Shown here piece after piece: positions 43,904 to 53,108 of a stretch of DNA of 64,000 nucleotides (its first letter is position 1; each line of letters starts with the position of its first letter). The position numbers were made by a program, and so were the translations under genes. The notes under the pieces are model-generated. The model had not been told where the DNA came from and searched no databases. It worked only from the letters and a program-made list of their open reading frames with translations. The stretch is from assembly GCF_001662875.1 (NCBI RefSeq), contig NZ_JPVZ01000001.1, positions 434,001 to 498,000 of the forward strand, written 5' to 3'. Source of the DNA: Thalassospira tepidiphila MCCC 1A03514 (GTDB lineage: Bacteria; Pseudomonadota; Alphaproteobacteria; Rhodospirillales; Thalassospiraceae).

Positions 43904-44845
43904 TTAGTTTCGCTCTATAACAAAGGAATGCATATCGCCTTTTTGCGGTTCCAAAGCTTTGCTGCGAATTGACGATACCAACTCAATTGATGGACGCACC
44001 TGATCTATACCAAACCCACCGCCGTTAAGAATATCTTGGTAACTCCGCGTATGCAGGTCTGTAAACCCACCAGAGAACTCAACTTCATCACCATCGACGG
44101 TGATTGATCGATAGGTCGTTTGACCATCTGGGGTTTGGGTTGGAAGGTCATTTCGATCGACTGAGAGGAACCAGCGGACACGCGCACGTTTGAATTCTAG
44201 ATATCCTGCTGCATGGCTCGGCTCACGAACATGCACATTATTACACTGCAACTCACCGAACACAAATGAAAGCATATCGTAAAAATGCACCCCAATATTC
44301 GTAGCAATTCCGCCTGATTTCGCTTCATTTCCTTTCCATGACACATAGTACCAAGCACCGCGCGATGTAATGTAGGTCAGGTCGACTTCAAATATCTTAT
44401 CGATTGGAGCCGCATCAATGCGTTGTTTTAGAGCCATAATCGCGGGATGGAGTCGGAGCTGCAAAATTGTGTAAAGCGTCCTGCCGGTATGCTGCTCCAT
44501 CTCTTGCAAGCCATCAAGGTTCCATGGATTCAGCACCAACGGCTTTTCACATATTACATCTGCCCCGGATCTCAAACCGAAGCGTGAGTGCGCATCGTGC
44601 AAATAGTTCGGCGAACAAACACACATGTAGTCCACACCGTTTCCTGAACGGGATAGGACATCAATATGACGGTCAAAGCGCTCAAACTCCGTAAAAAAAC
44701 TTGCGTCTGGAAAATAACTGTCCATAGCCCCAACGCTGTCTGCAGGATCAAAAGCCGCAACCAGCTCACCCTGAACTTCCTTTATCGCCCTCATGTGCCG
44801 TGGCGCGATATATCCGGCAGCTCCGATTAACGCGAATTTATTCAT
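43904..44845 (-). CDS. wbpB: UDP-GlcNAcA 3-dehydrogenase (WbpB/WlbA type)
   Basis: 313-residue Gfo/Idh/MocA NAD enzyme: NKFALIGAAGYIAPRHMRAI (Rossmann), VCSPNYLHDAHSRFGLRSGADVICEKPLVLNPWNL with the catalytic EKP, and the WlbA-type TSRGAWYYVSWKGNEAKSGG, then GIATNIGVHFYDMLSFVFG (conserved His). It oxidises the 3-OH of UDP-N-acetylglucosaminuronate before transamination by wbpE. wbpA and wbpI are not in the window and may lie elsewhere. Confidence 0.92.
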   Translation of the reverse strand: MNKFALIGAAGYIAPRHMRAIKEVQGELVAAFDPADSVGAMDSYFPDASFFTEFERFDRHIDVLSRSGNGVDYMCVCSPNYLHDAHSRFGLRSGADVICEKPLVLNPWNLDGLQEMEQHTGRTLYTILQLRLHPAIMALKQRIDAAPIDKIFEVDLTYITSRGAWYYVSWKGNEAKSGGIATNIGVHFYDMLSFVFGELQCNNVHVREPSHAAGYLEFKRARVRWFLSVDRNDLPTQTPDGQTTYRSITVDGDEVEFSGGFTDLHTRSYQDILNGGGFGIDQVRPSIELVSSIRSKALEPQKGDMHSFVIERN

Positions 44846-44909
44846 ATCGAGAAAGTCCCAGAATCTTTATGAAATAGTGATGAGATATGCTACTTTTGTA
44901 GTATCTATT

Positions 44910-46046
44910 TTACGTTGCCTTAAATGAAAGAACGGCCTGAAGAACACTATCTGTGTCCTTAGCCCTAGCTAGCCAAGAATGGCTTTGAACAACTACTCTC
45001 CGCGCATTTTCAGACCATTTCAGGCGCTGATCTTCTGACTCGACGAGCTTCGACACGGCATTTGCCAAAACCTCCGGCTGCCCTGGCTCGATAACTATGC
45101 CGCAATTCTCTTCACGTATGAGTTCTGCTTGAAACGGCTGATTGGTAGCAATTACTGGAACGCCGGACGACAAACTTTCGAACAACTTGAGGGGGGCCAA
45201 CCCTGTGACTGCCCGTCCCTCCAAGTTTTCGGGGCAGACTAAAGCCCCTGTCGCGCGCGCAACAATTGTAGCTAATGTCTGATAAGGCACCCGGCCATAA
45301 TAGTGCACGTGGTCTAGACGTTCTGCTGCCATTTCGACAAATTCACGATCTTCGCCATCACCCGCAAAAACCACATGCATCCCAGCTGGCCAAGCAGGTT
45401 CTTCGATTGCTTCTAGGATAGTTCGAATACCCTGCCAACGAGCCATGGTGCCAAAAAAAATCAAAAACCTTCTAGGCAATATTTCTGTTAAACCGTTCAC
45501 TTCTTTGGCAGCCTCAGGAGAAAACACATCTGTATTTGCGCCGTTTGGGATTAACGAGACAAACTTCTCTTCTCCGCAGATTTTCTTGGAAAGACTTACC
45601 AGACCGGGCGTAACAGCCACCACAGCATCCGACCAATTGAGTTGACTCTTCATCAACCAAGAGAAGAATGCCTTGAATCTTCTTGTATGTGGCCAGGCGA
45701 TAAACAAATCATCTATTGGGCCGTTGACTTCTACAACGGTTGGAACACCGCCTATTTTAGCCCAAAGCGCCAATGGCCAAGCCGCGAAATGCCAGCGCAT
45801 GTAATAAATGTCTGGCTGCCTCCTGAAAATAATAAGCGTTAAACTACGAGCAATCCCCGCCACCCGAGACAAAGCCCCGGGCAACCTACTCTGCTCATAA
45901 TCAGGACAAAACAGATCAACCTGCCACCCTATATCCCTAAGATGGCGAACAATTTCGTGAACATGCGTATAGGACGCATGGCCCTCTCTGTTAGGCTCAG
46001 GACTGAGATAAGCCAGACGATATTTTTTGGTAGCCACCTGCGTCAT
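44910..46046 (-). CDS. Glycosyltransferase family 4
   Basis: 378-residue GT-B enzyme. N-terminal Glyco_transf_4 part: RLAYLSPEPNREGHASYTHV, YMRWHFAAWPLALWAKIGGV. C-terminal GT1 part: LIFFGTMARWQGIRTILEA, YYGRVPYQTLATIVARATGALVCPEN and APLKLFESLSSGVPVIATN with the E-x7-type motif. It would add a sugar to the lipid-linked repeat unit on the cytoplasmic face. It overlaps the WbpG-type gene by ATGA and is 64 bases before wbpB. Donor and acceptor unknown. Confidence 0.88.
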   Translation of the reverse strand: MTQVATKKYRLAYLSPEPNREGHASYTHVHEIVRHLRDIGWQVDLFCPDYEQSRLPGALSRVAGIARSLTLIIFRRQPDIYYMRWHFAAWPLALWAKIGGVPTVVEVNGPIDDLFIAWPHTRRFKAFFSWLMKSQLNWSDAVVAVTPGLVSLSKKICGEEKFVSLIPNGANTDVFSPEAAKEVNGLTEILPRRFLIFFGTMARWQGIRTILEAIEEPAWPAGMHVVFAGDGEDREFVEMAAERLDHVHYYGRVPYQTLATIVARATGALVCPENLEGRAVTGLAPLKLFESLSSGVPVIATNQPFQAELIREENCGIVIEPGQPEVLANAVSKLVESEDQRLKWSENARRVVVQSHSWLARAKDTDSVLQAVLSFKAT

Positions 46047-47164
46047 AGCCCCAATTTTTCCGCTATATCCTTAATTATAATGCGAATATTCTTATCCGTG
46101 CGGTAGCAACTGTGGGGAACAGGGTCTGCCGCCATGACAGTATCAAACTCTCCCTGGCTTAGATTAAGCTTTTTAAGGACGTAGGCTTGATCTCTGCGAA
46201 GTTCATCTTCTTGGTACAAAGGTTTTTCGAGCTCCAACAGCGCTTGCGCTCGTGTGAGCTCACCATTTCTAACTAAAGCTGACAGATGGACTTTTCGTTT
46301 ATCAATATTAAATTTGACCGGTAAAATGTACGCTTGGTAGAATTTCGTAAATATCGATTCGTAGTGTTTTCCTCCATAATATGTCCATCCAGTTTCCTCA
46401 CTCAAAACTTTCATAGCAGCATCTTTGCGAAAATTAACTAGATTAAGAATTTCGACAAACTCGAACCCCATGTGGAATTTTCGCCGAATTGTACTCTTTA
46501 ATAAACCCATACGAGGAAATGACGTTAGCTTAATTTCGCCAAATTTTCTGTGGATGTCTTCAATATTCGTAAGGTCATTCTTGTTCCACACCCAAGTTCT
46601 AGGCATACCGTGTTCTGTGGCAATATTGGTGCCCGAAAGAACATACCGAACGTTATGACGCTTAGCTAAATCAAACATTGACGCCATAATTGCGTGGTCG
46701 GAGAGCATCTCTATGTCGACGACACCGGCACGGATAAAACTCCGTTGTAAATCCCTGAATTCAGGCCAATTAATTACGTAGGTTTCGAGGTCAAATCCGA
46801 AAGCATCGACTAGGGTCTTAATATTCTTCACAGCAACTTCGGAATTCCATCCATTGTCGAAATGCACCGCCAAGACTCTCAAACCAAGTTTATGAGCGAG
46901 CAATGCAACGTAAGATGAGTCTACCCCGCCAGACATACCTACAACTGCATCGTATTTCCGATCAGCTGAGTAGCTGCGAATTCTATCCACCAGTTGACCG
47001 ATCTTCTGCCGAGTTTCGTCTGGTGTTAGTTTAACCTGTGCCAGGCTCAACTCTGCCTGTTTGCAATGGTTACATACCCCAAACTGATCAAACGAAATTT
47101 CGGGATCTGAGGTGTCCATTACACATTTCGAACAAATTTGGCTGTCTAAAGTGCGATCATTCAT
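46043..47164 (-). CDS. wbpG: N-acetyl sugar amidotransferase (WbpG/PseA family)
   Basis: 373 residues. N-terminal zinc-like cysteines (ICSKCVMDTSDPEI, then CNHC) and the ATP PP-loop VVGMSGGVDSSYVALLAHKL mark this family. It turns an N-acetyl group of a nucleotide sugar into acetamidino using ammonia channelled from a glutaminase, as WbpG with HisH2/HisF2 does in Pseudomonas aeruginosa. The hisF- and hisH-type genes directly precede it (1-base and 4-base overlaps), a complete three-gene module. With wbpB/D/E next door, a 3-acetamidino uronic acid is a likely product. Confidence 0.9.
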   Translation of the reverse strand: MNDRTLDSQICSKCVMDTSDPEISFDQFGVCNHCKQAELSLAQVKLTPDETRQKIGQLVDRIRSYSADRKYDAVVGMSGGVDSSYVALLAHKLGLRVLAVHFDNGWNSEVAVKNIKTLVDAFGFDLETYVINWPEFRDLQRSFIRAGVVDIEMLSDHAIMASMFDLAKRHNVRYVLSGTNIATEHGMPRTWVWNKNDLTNIEDIHRKFGEIKLTSFPRMGLLKSTIRRKFHMGFEFVEILNLVNFRKDAAMKVLSEETGWTYYGGKHYESIFTKFYQAYILPVKFNIDKRKVHLSALVRNGELTRAQALLELEKPLYQEDELRRDQAYVLKKLNLSQGEFDTVMAADPVPHSCYRTDKNIRIIIKDIAEKLGL

Positions 47165-47922
47165 TACGGTAAGACATTCTCAAGTTCACTACGGTTCGGA
47201 TACGATATCAGCACGGCACGATGAGGGCCGTGATAAATGAAGAAGCTTCCGGCAGCCACGGCAGATGCGCCAGCTTTCGTTGCTTTTTCAAAATCTGCGA
47301 TATCTCTAGCACCACCGCAAGCCACTATCGGAATGTCTACACAACTTGCAACCTCATTAATCAGCTGCAAATCATATCCCGATAGAGTTCCATCTTGATC
47401 AATTGCATTCAGAAGTATTTCCCCTGCTCCGCGCATAACCATTTCCTGTGCGAAGTCCTTCGGCTTTTGCCCGGTCTTCCGCGTGCCACCATGGGTCATC
47501 GCATGATATTGCCTCGTAATCCCTTGCTTTTTTACATCGATTGAAACGACAACACTTTGCGACCCGAAGCGCTTAGCCAAAATACTGACCAAGCCAGGAT
47601 CATCGGCAAGAATACTGTTGAGAACGACTTTCTCCACTCCCAGGGCAAGCAACTCACCAGCCTGCCTCTCGGTTGTTATACCTCCTCCATATGCAACCGG
47701 CATAAATGCCTCGCTTACGATCTCACCAATGGCATTAAAGTCAGGAGCTCTTCCTTGCTTGCTTGCCGATATATCAAGCACCATTAATTCATCGACTTCT
47801 TTACTGTTAAATATCCGGACAGCGTTAATCGGATCACCCACGTAAGATGGTCTCTTGTAGCCCGTTGTCTTAACAAGTCCTCCATCAGCGATCAGGAGGC
47901 AAGGAATCACTCTAGTTTTCAT
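47164..47922 (-). CDS. HisF-like synthase subunit of the amidotransferase module (WbuZ type)
   Basis: 252-residue TIM barrel related to HisF. The N-terminus reads RVIPCLLIADGGLVKTTGYK, where HisF has CLDVKDG: the catalytic Asp11 equivalent is Leu10. The phosphate loops and second-site Asp are kept (VVVSIDVKK; NAIDQDGTLSGYD; CGGARDIADF). Loss of the first Asp fits a protein no longer making imidazole rings but channelling ammonia to WbpG. It is coupled with hisH-type and wbpG genes. Confidence 0.87.
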   Translation of the reverse strand: MKTRVIPCLLIADGGLVKTTGYKRPSYVGDPINAVRIFNSKEVDELMVLDISASKQGRAPDFNAIGEIVSEAFMPVAYGGGITTERQAGELLALGVEKVVLNSILADDPGLVSILAKRFGSQSVVVSIDVKKQGITRQYHAMTHGGTRKTGQKPKDFAQEMVMRGAGEILLNAIDQDGTLSGYDLQLINEVASCVDIPIVACGGARDIADFEKATKAGASAVAAGSFFIYHGPHRAVLISYPNRSELENVLP

Positions 47923-48542
47923 CCTGCTTCAAGCCCTGAAAACCTCTCAAAAAGCTTCATGCCGAAACGATGGCTTTTTTCCGGGTGGAACTGTGCGCCA
48001 AATATGTTTCCTCGTTCCACAACCGCTGTTATGTCGGAGCCGTGCCACACAGTCCCTATCACATCTTCAGCCTTATGACAGACGACATGATAAGAATGCA
48101 CAAAATAGAATCTGTTTTGATCTGCCGTGTCATCAAACAGACGACCACCTCGAACGAGTTTCAACTCGCTCCACCCCATATGAGGAACCCGCAGTTTTTG
48201 AGCATTATCTTGAAGGTCAAAACGCTTTGCCCTGCCATGAATCCACCCCAAGCCAGCAAGGTCGCCTTCATCGCTACCATCACACAACAATTGCATTCCG
48301 AGGCAGATACCAAGAACAGGCACTTTGCGATCCAGAACAGCTTCATTTAGTGCCTCTGTGAAGCAAAGCTCGTTTAGGCTTCGCATACCGTGATCGAATG
48401 CTCCCACACCCGGCAGGATAATCTTTTCGGCAGTTTTTATCTGTTTCCAGTCGGTCGCTATCTCTGCCTTGATCCCGAGATAGTTTAGCATATTGGTTAT
48501 AGAACCAATATTTCCTGCCCCCCAGTTCACTACGGTAATCAT
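47919..48542 (-). CDS. HisH-like glutaminase subunit (WbuY type)
   Basis: 207-residue class I glutamine amidotransferase. Nucleophile Cys80 is in PVLGICLGMQLL; His and Glu of the triad are in GAQFHPEKSHRFG. It supplies ammonia to the HisF-like/WbpG pair. Residues around MGWSELKLVRGGRLFDD and FYFVHSYHVVC are HisH-like. It starts 2 bases after the AsnB stop and overlaps the HisF-like gene by ATGA. Confidence 0.9.
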   Translation of the reverse strand: MITVVNWGAGNIGSITNMLNYLGIKAEIATDWKQIKTAEKIILPGVGAFDHGMRSLNELCFTEALNEAVLDRKVPVLGICLGMQLLCDGSDEGDLAGLGWIHGRAKRFDLQDNAQKLRVPHMGWSELKLVRGGRLFDDTADQNRFYFVHSYHVVCHKAEDVIGTVWHGSDITAVVERGNIFGAQFHPEKSHRFGMKLFERFSGLEAG

Positions 48543-48544
48543 CT

Positions 48545-50497
48545 CTATACCCGAACTTTAAATCGTTTCATCCACAGCCCAAAGCAAATCATTCTCCACA
48601 GCCTAGAATTGTATGGAAGATCACCATCAATCATCGCCGAGCCAATGTTGAACGCTTCTTCTTTCAGTATCCCCTGAGAGTTTTCTACGGCATCTTTGAG
48701 CATCCTTTTGAAATCGGCAGGACTGTCCTTACACACCCAAATTTCCTCCGGCGTTACAAACCCCATCTTATCTTTTCGGTTTCGAACCTTTTCCGGCAGC
48801 AACTGCTTCATTGCGGAGCGCAGAATTCTCTTAGATACCCCACCATCAAACTTATATTCATCCGGCATGCTGAGCACTAACTCAATAAGACGATAATCCA
48901 TAAACGGTGCCCGACTTTCTATGGAATGCGCCATAGAGTCCCGATCCACCCACTTTAACTGCATCGGCAAGCTGGTCGCAGTTAACTGAGCGCGAGACAA
49001 ACCTGAGAGATTTGGTTCCTGTCGCTTTTGAAGGCTCTGCATCGGATCGACAGGCATAATTCCCAATAACTCGGTGTTGATCCACGAAGGGCAAGACACT
49101 GAGCGCCCGCTTAATTTTCTAGCAAATTGCCGTAACCAATTAGGAGCCAGGTTATCAAGTATCTCGACAAGTAGAAAAAGAAGAGCTTTGTTCTGATATT
49201 TTCTTTGCGCTGAAAACTCTTTCAAGAACTGCCCAAATTTTCCTCTGGTGAGAAGGGAGGATAGGAAAAAACCAACATTACTCTTATATCCTGCAAGGGT
49301 TTCGTCAGCACCATGACCGTCAAGCACGACCTTTATCCCCGCCTCTTTTGATTCCTTGAAGACTCTCCACTCTGCGTAGACACTGGTCGATCCGAAAGGC
49401 TCATCATGGTGCCAGATAAGCATGTCCAAATCACGCCGCAAGCCATCATTATCAGGATAAATCATATGTTGAACGGTTGATGTTTTTGATGAGACAGAAT
49501 CAATAAAATCGCCTTCATCAAATCGTTTGTCGACAGCTCTGGCTGAGAACGTGTGCATTGTTTTAGCGTCGCTTTCTCGATTAAGCACATCCGCCACACA
49601 AACGATAGATGAGGAATCTAGCCCCCCTGACAAGGCAGCACCAACTTCAACATCTGCATTTAGCCGAAGTTTTACAGCATTAACGAAGACGTTTCTAAAA
49701 TTCACAACCGAGTCTTTATAAGGCTGCCTCCAACACTTTTGAGGTAACTCATACCACTGCTTTATTGGTAACGCGGAAGCTATTTCATCAATATTGCATT
49801 GAACGTAATGGCCGGCAGGCAATTGCCAAACACCTTCAAACAAGGTTTTTGAAGTATGGTCGGTTAAACCCCAGTTCAAATAATCGAATGCAGCCTTGCG
49901 TTCCAACTTGGGAGCCCAATTGGATAGAAAGGTAAATTGTTTTATTTCAGAAGCTAGAGCCAGAGACTGAGCATCCGGACGCCACCAGTACAGAGGCTTG
50001 ACCCCATATCGGTCACGAGCAGCGAAGATGGTTTCGGAAATCGAGTCAAATATAACAAACGAAAACATGCCGTTAAGATGACGTAGGCAATCATTCCCCC
50101 ATTCAGCGTAGGCGCAGATTAGGACTTCGGTATCAGAGTCCGAAGTGAATCCGTAACCTTTAACCTCCAACTCTGCTCGAAGTTCCTTGAAGTTATATAT
50201 CTCGCCATTGAATGTGATCCAGTATCGTCTTTGAGATCCAAAACTCATTGGTTGACTCGCGGCACTGGACACATCAGTAATCGCCAACCGCCTGTGTCCT
50301 AGAGCGACTCTTGTTCTCTCTGACTTCAGTTGAAGTGCCTCTTTGCGAGTGCAAGTAAGTTTCTGTCGGCCATCTTGACTGAAAAAAGCATAACCTTGAC
50401 CGTCGGGCCCCCGATGAACGATCGCATCGCACATTTTCACCAAGTCATGTGCTTGGCTTCTTGCAGTTTGTGAAATAAGCGCAGCAATTCCACACAT
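48545..50497 (-). CDS. asnB: Asparagine synthase-type glutamine amidotransferase
   Basis: 650 residues with start MCGIAALISQ, so Cys2 is the N-terminal nucleophile after Met removal. The glutaminase half has GHRRLAITD, ITFNGEIYNFKELRAEL and SDTEVLICAYAEWG; the synthase half has GAALSGGLDSSSIVCVAD (PP-loop) and HGADETLAGY. Such AsnB paralogues in O-antigen clusters are thought to amidate uronic acids or other carboxyl groups rather than make asparagine. ATG 50497 follows the NeuD gene by 10 bases; the frame extends to 50548. Confidence 0.88.
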   Translation of the reverse strand: MCGIAALISQTARSQAHDLVKMCDAIVHRGPDGQGYAFFSQDGRQKLTCTRKEALQLKSERTRVALGHRRLAITDVSSAASQPMSFGSQRRYWITFNGEIYNFKELRAELEVKGYGFTSDSDTEVLICAYAEWGNDCLRHLNGMFSFVIFDSISETIFAARDRYGVKPLYWWRPDAQSLALASEIKQFTFLSNWAPKLERKAAFDYLNWGLTDHTSKTLFEGVWQLPAGHYVQCNIDEIASALPIKQWYELPQKCWRQPYKDSVVNFRNVFVNAVKLRLNADVEVGAALSGGLDSSSIVCVADVLNRESDAKTMHTFSARAVDKRFDEGDFIDSVSSKTSTVQHMIYPDNDGLRRDLDMLIWHHDEPFGSTSVYAEWRVFKESKEAGIKVVLDGHGADETLAGYKSNVGFFLSSLLTRGKFGQFLKEFSAQRKYQNKALLFLLVEILDNLAPNWLRQFARKLSGRSVSCPSWINTELLGIMPVDPMQSLQKRQEPNLSGLSRAQLTATSLPMQLKWVDRDSMAHSIESRAPFMDYRLIELVLSMPDEYKFDGGVSKRILRSAMKQLLPEKVRNRKDKMGFVTPEEIWVCKDSPADFKRMLKDAVENSQGILKEEAFNIGSAMIDGDLPYNSRLWRMICFGLWMKRFKVRV

Positions 50498-50507
50498 CTT
50501 CCAAACC

Positions 50508-51146
50508 TTATTGTTTAGGGGATTTAGCGATCTGGCGAGCAGGAACACCTACCCAACAGGTATCCTGTGGAAGAGATCGGATTACAACTGTCCCTGCTCC
50601 AACGACAGCGTGTTGGCCTACCTCTAGATTCGGAGAAATTACTGCGCCCGCGCCAATCATAGCACCGCGCCGCAAAGAAACACCACCCGTCAGTATTGCT
50701 CCGGGAGATATCGAGGAAAAATCCGCGATATCGCAGTCATGATCAATAGATGAGCTTGTATTAACAATGACATGACAACCAATCCGGACACCTACATTTA
50801 TTGTTGCGGAGGCAGCAACGAACGAACCATCGCCAATCTGCACATCGTCGGCCACAACAGCATTAGGATGAACTACGGTTGCAAAGTCTGTTATACTAAT
50901 CTTAGCTGCGACCGATTGTCGTAAAGCGTTATCTCCAATCCCCACAATCACCTTTAAATCAGCTATACTTTTCTTGAGATTTGTAAGTATATCGTCTCCA
51001 CCGAGAATGGGCAGACCGTCTACAAGAAGTCCTGCAGGTAAGTTGTTGTCAAGGTATCCAAGGACGGAAAATTTCCCGGATTTCTGTGCCGCAGATGCAA
51101 TAACGCGAGCATGACCAGAAGCACCGGCAACTACTAGACTATCCAT
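50508..51146 (-). CDS. NeuD/PglD-type sugar O- or N-acetyltransferase
   Basis: 212 residues: N-terminal Rossmann-like part (LVVAGASGHARVIASAAQKSG, LGYLDNN) and a C-terminal hexapeptide beta-helix (VVHPNAVVADDVQIGDGSFV, SSIDHDCDIADFSSISPGA with the catalytic His, GAMIGAGAVISPNLEVG). NeuD-type enzymes acetylate sialic-acid-like sugars or amino sugars. It directly abuts the NHL gene. The actual acceptor is not readable. Confidence 0.87.
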   Translation of the reverse strand: MDSLVVAGASGHARVIASAAQKSGKFSVLGYLDNNLPAGLLVDGLPILGGDDILTNLKKSIADLKVIVGIGDNALRQSVAAKISITDFATVVHPNAVVADDVQIGDGSFVAASATINVGVRIGCHVIVNTSSSIDHDCDIADFSSISPGAILTGGVSLRRGAMIGAGAVISPNLEVGQHAVVGAGTVVIRSLPQDTCWVGVPARQIAKSPKQ

Positions 51147-52127
51147 TTAAAGTAAACTCTTTACGTAAACTTCGCCTTTTGCTGAGTTTGCCACTACGCA
51201 TCTACCATCAAATATTTGTGCATCATATGGGTTCTCAAGCGGGAGACTGTAATCATCAGCCACAAAGCGCCCTTCGGCGTCGAACCACTGCAATCGACTG
51301 TTCCCCCAGTCGGTAACGACTAAGTTTGCGTGGCTATCGAAACTTATCGATACAGGTGCGTAAAAAGCTCCGAGGCTCTTTGACGCTTCCACGGACTTTG
51401 CAGTACGTACCCACCCCTTTTTCTCACCTCCAAGACATCCGATAAATTCGCCGTCAGGGCTAAATTTCTGCAACCGGTGATTCCATGTATCGACAACGAT
51501 CAGGTTTCCTTCATGATCAGTTCTTGCCATATGCGGCCGATCAAAGAAACAAGCACCACTTCCAGGCATGAAACCTTCATTTTCTCTAAACCCAGGCCTC
51601 CCGCCCCCAAGTGCGCCTTTCAGTGACATTGTATAAGTGTCATATGCAAACACTGCGTTCAAGCGATACTCAGTAACCCAAAGAAGACCATTTGCACCTA
51701 AAACCCCGGTGGCGGGTCCAGCCAAAGTAGGCTCATTATCCTCTCCTCTCCCCCATACTTTAAGGAGGCTCCCCTCCGAAGAGAGCATAATGACGCCGGG
51801 ATCATAATATGTGGTAACAAACATCGCACCATCAGCCGCAACTGCAATCGAATGCGGGCCATTAAAGTCCAAAGGTTTTCGACGCTTGTGTGATTGCACC
51901 CGACCATTTAGCACTTCGACTGGGGATGACCACCCGGCGACATTGTCTAGCCACTGAAAATATTCGAGTTTCGCATCGAACCGAAAAATACAATGCAAAT
52001 CCATGTCTGCAACGTAATATCTTCCCTGCAGATCTGCAGCTAATCCAAAAGGCCTTCCAAAACCAGTGAGACAACACGCTCCCGAGATAGTTTCTCGGCT
52101 GATGACCGGGCGAAACCGCGAAAACAA
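51147..52127 (-). CDS. NHL-repeat beta-propeller protein
   Basis: 326 residues, no signal peptide or membrane segment. It contains several NHL-type blades, e.g. GRPFGLAADLQGRYYVADMD, GPHSIAVAADGAMFVTTYYD, RPHMARTDHEGNLIVVDTWNHRLQKFSPDGEF and PVSISFDSHANLVVTDWGNSRLQWFDAEGRF. The start is TTG 52127, since an in-frame stop lies two codons upstream and no ATG precedes the first blade. It lies between a Gfo/Idh and a NeuD gene with spacings of 0-3 bases. NHL proteins act as lyases, hydrolases or scaffolds; a sugar-modifying role here is inferred only from position. Confidence 0.8.
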   Translation of the reverse strand: MFSRFRPVISRETISGACCLTGFGRPFGLAADLQGRYYVADMDLHCIFRFDAKLEYFQWLDNVAGWSSPVEVLNGRVQSHKRRKPLDFNGPHSIAVAADGAMFVTTYYDPGVIMLSSEGSLLKVWGRGEDNEPTLAGPATGVLGANGLLWVTEYRLNAVFAYDTYTMSLKGALGGGRPGFRENEGFMPGSGACFFDRPHMARTDHEGNLIVVDTWNHRLQKFSPDGEFIGCLGGEKKGWVRTAKSVEASKSLGAFYAPVSISFDSHANLVVTDWGNSRLQWFDAEGRFVADDYSLPLENPYDAQIFDGRCVVANSAKGEVYVKSLL

Positions 52128-52130
52128 CTG

Positions 52131-53069
52131 TCAAACACCAAAAATCTGGTTGATGAGCCGCATCGTATGAAGGCTATCTTCAAGGCTAACCGCGTGACTT
52201 TCCTCCCCCCTCACCCGAGCGATGACAGCCTCGGCCTGACGCAAAAAACCGGCCTTAAACTCAACATCAATCGGATCAATTTCCACGGGATTTTGAACGC
52301 GTTCATTCACATTTTGGTAAGCTGCTTTTTCCAGTGGTTGCATTACCCACCGGCGGCTTGGAGTACTCAAAGCACAAGCCCATGGCCCAGGCCCCTTCCA
52401 AATCCCTTCATATAAAGCGCTATCACCACTATCAAAGTTTATGTGAGCCAGAACCACTTCAGTATCTGCACCCTTCCAAGGCATAACAGGCTGAACATTT
52501 GTAACTTTCCCTCTGCATAGGCAAAGCATCATATCAATGACGTGAATAGAATTGGCATACATAAATTTCTGCACAACCTCTTCAGGATGCCCATGCAAGC
52601 GAGCCTCTTCGTAATTTTGTTGATCCTGAACATGAACGTAGCGGTGCTCATTTCGTTGTTCAACATCGAGAAGAATATTTTGCAAGCTGCTGTAAAACCT
52701 ACGATTAAACCCGACCATAACAGGTTTATCTCGCCCTTTTGCCGCAGCAGCTATATCTTCTGCATCACTCAAGTCGTAGCCAGCAGGTTTCTCTAGTAAA
52801 ACGGCCCAATCATGAACGAAGACCTCCTTAGCGACAGCATTTGCTGCGAGCTCAGGAACAGCAACTACCACCAGATGTGCAGCACTTTTTTCCTTTAGCT
52901 CCGCAATGTTGTCGCAGACATTGCCAAAGTTGTGCTCTTGTGCCAGAGCTTCGGCTTTCGCACGGGTCCTGCTGTAGATCCCGGTAACTTGCACACCATT
53001 CAGAGCACTAAAAGCCCGAATGTGCTCCTTTGCCATCGACCCTGCGCCGACTATTGCCACATTAATCAT
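52131..53069 (-). CDS. Gfo/Idh/MocA family sugar dehydrogenase
   Basis: 312 residues with NVAIVGAGSMAKEHIRAFS (Rossmann), VVAVPELAANAVAKEVFVHDWAVLLEKPAGYDL (catalytic EKP) and MVGFNRRFYSSLQNILLD. A His in MYANSIHVIDMMLCLC fits the family's active site. It differs from the WbpB-type gene at 43904 and likely acts on another sugar. The NHL gene starts 3 bases after its stop. Confidence 0.87.
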   Translation of the reverse strand: MINVAIVGAGSMAKEHIRAFSALNGVQVTGIYSRTRAKAEALAQEHNFGNVCDNIAELKEKSAAHLVVVAVPELAANAVAKEVFVHDWAVLLEKPAGYDLSDAEDIAAAAKGRDKPVMVGFNRRFYSSLQNILLDVEQRNEHRYVHVQDQQNYEEARLHGHPEEVVQKFMYANSIHVIDMMLCLCRGKVTNVQPVMPWKGADTEVVLAHINFDSGDSALYEGIWKGPGPWACALSTPSRRWVMQPLEKAAYQNVNERVQNPVEIDPIDVEFKAGFLRQAEAVIARVRGEESHAVSLEDSLHTMRLINQIFGV

Positions 53070-53108
53070 TTAACCTCTCACAACTAACAGCAGCTATCTA
53101 ACACCGCA

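Noticed and set aside
46043-48542. Part of a histidine biosynthesis operon
   Set aside because: HisH- and HisF-like genes are coupled to a WbpG-type amidotransferase and lie among sugar genes, and the HisF-like protein lacks the first catalytic Asp.
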